A stretch of DNA of 64,000 nt from an uncultured Methanocorpusculum sp. (GTDB taxonomy: Archaea > Halobacteriota > Methanomicrobia > Methanomicrobiales > Methanocorpusculaceae): positions 434,001 to 498,000 of the forward strand of contig NZ_OY764081.1 of NCBI RefSeq assembly GCF_963667985.1. Direction: 5' to 3'. Shown here piece after piece: positions 63,922 through 64,000 of this stretch (the first letter of the stretch is position 1; the number at the start of each line of letters is the position of its first letter). The notes beneath the pieces were generated by a model. It was not told the origin of the DNA. It worked only from the letters and a program-made list of their open reading frames with translations, and did no database searches. A program made the position numbers and the translations under genes.

Positions 63922-64000
63922 ATGATATGCGTGCTGGAGGCAAAAAAACGTATCCTGAACGAAGGAACGAAACCAAAAAGTGTGCTTCTCGCCCGGGGGA
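63922..64000 (+). CDS. 5' end of an unidentified CDS
   Basis: ATG at 63922 opens a frame (MICVLEAKKRILNEGTKPKS...) that stays open to the window edge, 26 codons. It is divergent from fbp with only seven bases between starts. Too short to name; a start at a GTG a few codons on is also possible. Confidence 0.45.
   Translation, partial: MICVLEAKKRILNEGTKPKSVLLARG

Overview
The window comes from a hydrogenotrophic methanogenic archaeon. It carries formylmethanofuran dehydrogenase subunits A and C, an Eha-type energy-converting [NiFe] hydrogenase, the methyl-coenzyme M reductase activation protein A2 with methanogenesis marker proteins, a form III RuBisCO, diphthine synthase, RIO2 kinase, archaemetzincin and archaeal-type promoters. 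Gene content and style fit the Methanomicrobiales, most like Methanocorpusculum. That placement is an inference from memory, not a database match. Most genes are packed in operons with 1-4 base stop/start overlaps.

Layout. 1-403 is the 5' part of a LOG-family gene. 541-2969 is a molybdate ABC locus in which modA is frameshifted and modC has lost its middle. 2980-12221 (minus) is a 16-gene run of eha hydrogenase genes, a four-cluster ferredoxin, fwdA and fwdC, so the hydrogenase that reduces ferredoxin is encoded with parts of the enzyme that uses it. 12368-17202 holds dapF, an alpha/beta hydrolase, RuBisCO with ribose-1,5-bisphosphate isomerase, and a HAD protein. 17371-24812 (plus) is the MCR-activation operon: atwA, mmp3, mmp6, mmp5, mmp15, mmp17, mmp7 and an AhpD-like gene. 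24843-31418 has an iron/cobalamin-type ABC pair, a zinc-finger protein, an MFS exporter behind a 20-bp palindrome, an aldehyde dehydrogenase and a DUF357 gene. 31412-35878 has dphB, feoB, a DtxR-FeoA fusion, a solo Cas4-like protein and a DUF3467 gene.

35931-41553 contains three tRNAs (Thr, Leu, Gln), PhzF, CbiM and a nucleotidyltransferase. It also has an AT-rich patch that looks foreign: a flavodoxin-ferredoxin gene, the N-terminal stump of an aldo/keto reductase, and a frameshifted radical SAM gene. 41582-53354 is mostly informational and housekeeping (DNA ligase, metallo-beta-lactamase protein, alanine symporter, YchF, ThiL, DUF460, RIO2). It includes a solo Cas1 coupled to archaemetzincin; this Cas1 appears to have lost two of its metal-binding residues, and there is no CRISPR array. 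53355-54245 is a long non-coding region with a 270-bp inverted repeat carrying three copies of one motif.

54246-60178 encodes an AddB/AddA-like helicase-nuclease pair, a bacterial-style recombination machine. 60311-64000 has a small coiled-coil gene, hybrid cluster protein, a shortened degenerate relative of archaeal FBP aldolase/phosphatase coupled to a class I fructose-1,6-bisphosphatase, and the start of one more gene.

Strongest leads: the inactive-looking solo Cas1 beside archaemetzincin; the inverted-repeat element at 53.6-53.9 kb; the FBP aldolase/phosphatase pseudo-enzyme; the eha-fwd operon; and decay of the molybdate transporter in an organism that needs Mo or W for methanogenesis.
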